64,000 bases of DNA from Corydoras sp. C115. Taxonomy: Eukaryota > Chordata > Actinopteri > Siluriformes > Callichthyidae. The stretch's first letter is position 1. Each line of letters starts with the position of its first letter. The notes below the pieces were generated by a model that saw nothing but the letters and a program-made list of their open reading frames with translations, had not been told where the DNA came from and made no database searches. The stretch is from assembly GCA_019802505.1 (NCBI GenBank), contig JAFMOC010000002.1:6246501-6310500 (forward strand). The letters are read 5' to 3'. A program made the position numbers and the translations under genes. Below are positions 62,874 to 64,000 of this stretch, in pieces.

Positions 62874-64000
62874 GGAAGAAGGAAAAAGAGAGATAGCTTT
62901 GCCTTAAGGCACTGTATACATAAGATTCTAAAAATAGCAGCGAGGTGGCATGTGTCACTGTTAGGCTGGGCCAGTTCATAGAAATATCTGAGATCAAGCC
63001 GCCTATCAGCAATCATATTGATCTACTGAATGAATACTGAAATGACTGAGCCTTTGTACAACCACTATTTTCCAGGGACAATCAGCCTATTGCACAATGC
63101 ACAATGACTAACAGAAAGAAAATAAATGAAGTCCTGACTGAAATAATCACATTTAAAAATGATGAGGTTTCTAAAGGATATATATTAATGACAGTTTTAT
63201 TTCCCCATTTGAATATAGTTGGCAATAAAAGAAAATTAGAAAATTTAAAAAGATTGGAATATGAATATGGATTTAAATTCACTTCATTCAGCTCAGAACA
63301 GGTTCCTGTAAACTAGATTTAACCCAGAGCTCTGATTAAATAAGATCTTATTGCAATGAGGCTGCACAAAGCTTGCTCCCAAACTTAATCTGTAGGTTTA
63401 TCACTGGATAATCTCCATCATTTTATAACTAACCACACACATCCACAGGGCTCACTCTGATATCTACAAGGTGATTTGAGTGATTTAAAGTGAATACTAT
63501 AAAAAATGAAAGAAAAAAAACATTAGTTGATCTCACCATAATGGGATACATGTTAGGGTCTCTGGATCATCCCACGCACGCCGCTCTGGCACCAAGTGCC
63601 ATTGAAGTTACAGAGCTTTTGTGTGTGGGTCTTTTATCCTGGAGATCCTAATCAGGGCTAACGTGCACCAGCTGCAGCTTCCTTATTTAAGGAGCTGCTC
63701 TGTGACTGGTAAGTGTGGCAGCCTTGATTTTGCCACTGTATGCTTGCAATTGTAGGGTTAGTGGGTATGACTAGGTCTGTTTAGAGAGCTCAGTCGTGGT
63801 ACTGTCAGGAGATGGGAGGTATTTCAGCTCTCCATTAAGCAGGAAAAGTATTTTACCCTAGGAGTTGCTGAGACCTCTGTAGACTAAGGCCTACCGACCA
63901 GCAGTTAGTTGTATGGGACCTGAGCCTGCATCTTAGCCTTTATGGTGCTCCTTTCATTGGTAATCCTGCTAAGTGCTCAGCTCTGACTCAGCAGACCCGG

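Larger units (their letters stand above)
57204..64000. other. Region upstream of hdac9
   Basis: No recognisable gene. GC-richer repeat-free stretches at about 60,630-60,920, 62,150-62,470 and 63,540-64,000 could be conserved non-coding elements; the last contains CAGCTGCAGC next to TTATTTAAGGAGCTGC. Mammalian HDAC9 has further 5' exons far upstream, none identified here. Confidence 0.5.

Overview
The window is nuclear DNA of a ray-finned fish, almost certainly a teleost. It is AT-rich, dense in CA, TA and ATT microsatellites, carries many copies of a tRNA-headed SINE ending in a GGATGGATGG-type tail, and holds two recognisable vertebrate genes with introns. I cannot name the species.

The two genes are convergent. 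twist1 is on the + strand at about 8.0-10.0 kb: a single coding exon, a CCAAT/TATA promoter, a 3'UTR intron and a poly(A) signal. hdac9 is on the - strand, coding from 55,142 down to 32,723 in eleven exons. It encodes the MITR form (MEF2-interacting repressor: co-repressor half, no deacetylase domain). TWIST1/HDAC9 and TWIST2/HDAC4 are paralogous neighbour pairs. Both proteins here carry the TWIST1- and HDAC9-type signatures, so this is the TWIST1-HDAC9 locus in its ancestral tail-to-tail order.

Layout: 1-5.8 kb is gene-free, with repeats. 5.8-7.87 kb holds SINE copies and a SINE-derived tandem array ending about 100 bp short of the twist1 CCAAT box. 7.9-10.0 kb is twist1. 10-31.6 kb is an AT-rich intergenic stretch with microsatellites, SINEs and one GC-rich candidate element. 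31.6-55.7 kb is hdac9, including a SINE/TA cluster in its last intron and an unexplained coding-like island at 38.4-39.0 kb. 55.7-64 kb is upstream of hdac9, with two SINEs and a few candidate regulatory stretches.

Points most worth a second look: (1) hdac9 ends at the MITR stop, keeps the CAG|GTAGAG donor that would lead to the catalytic exons, and no catalytic exon is visible before twist1. (2) Exons 9 and 10 each appear to carry a one-base frame break at a homopolymer, each with a nearby in-frame cryptic acceptor. (3) At least seven strict MEF2 sites lie between 44.1 and 56.3 kb, one in the hdac9 promoter, in a gene whose product represses MEF2. (4) The SINE array abuts the twist1 promoter. 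All splice sites were read by eye. Comparisons with human proteins are from memory, not from a search.
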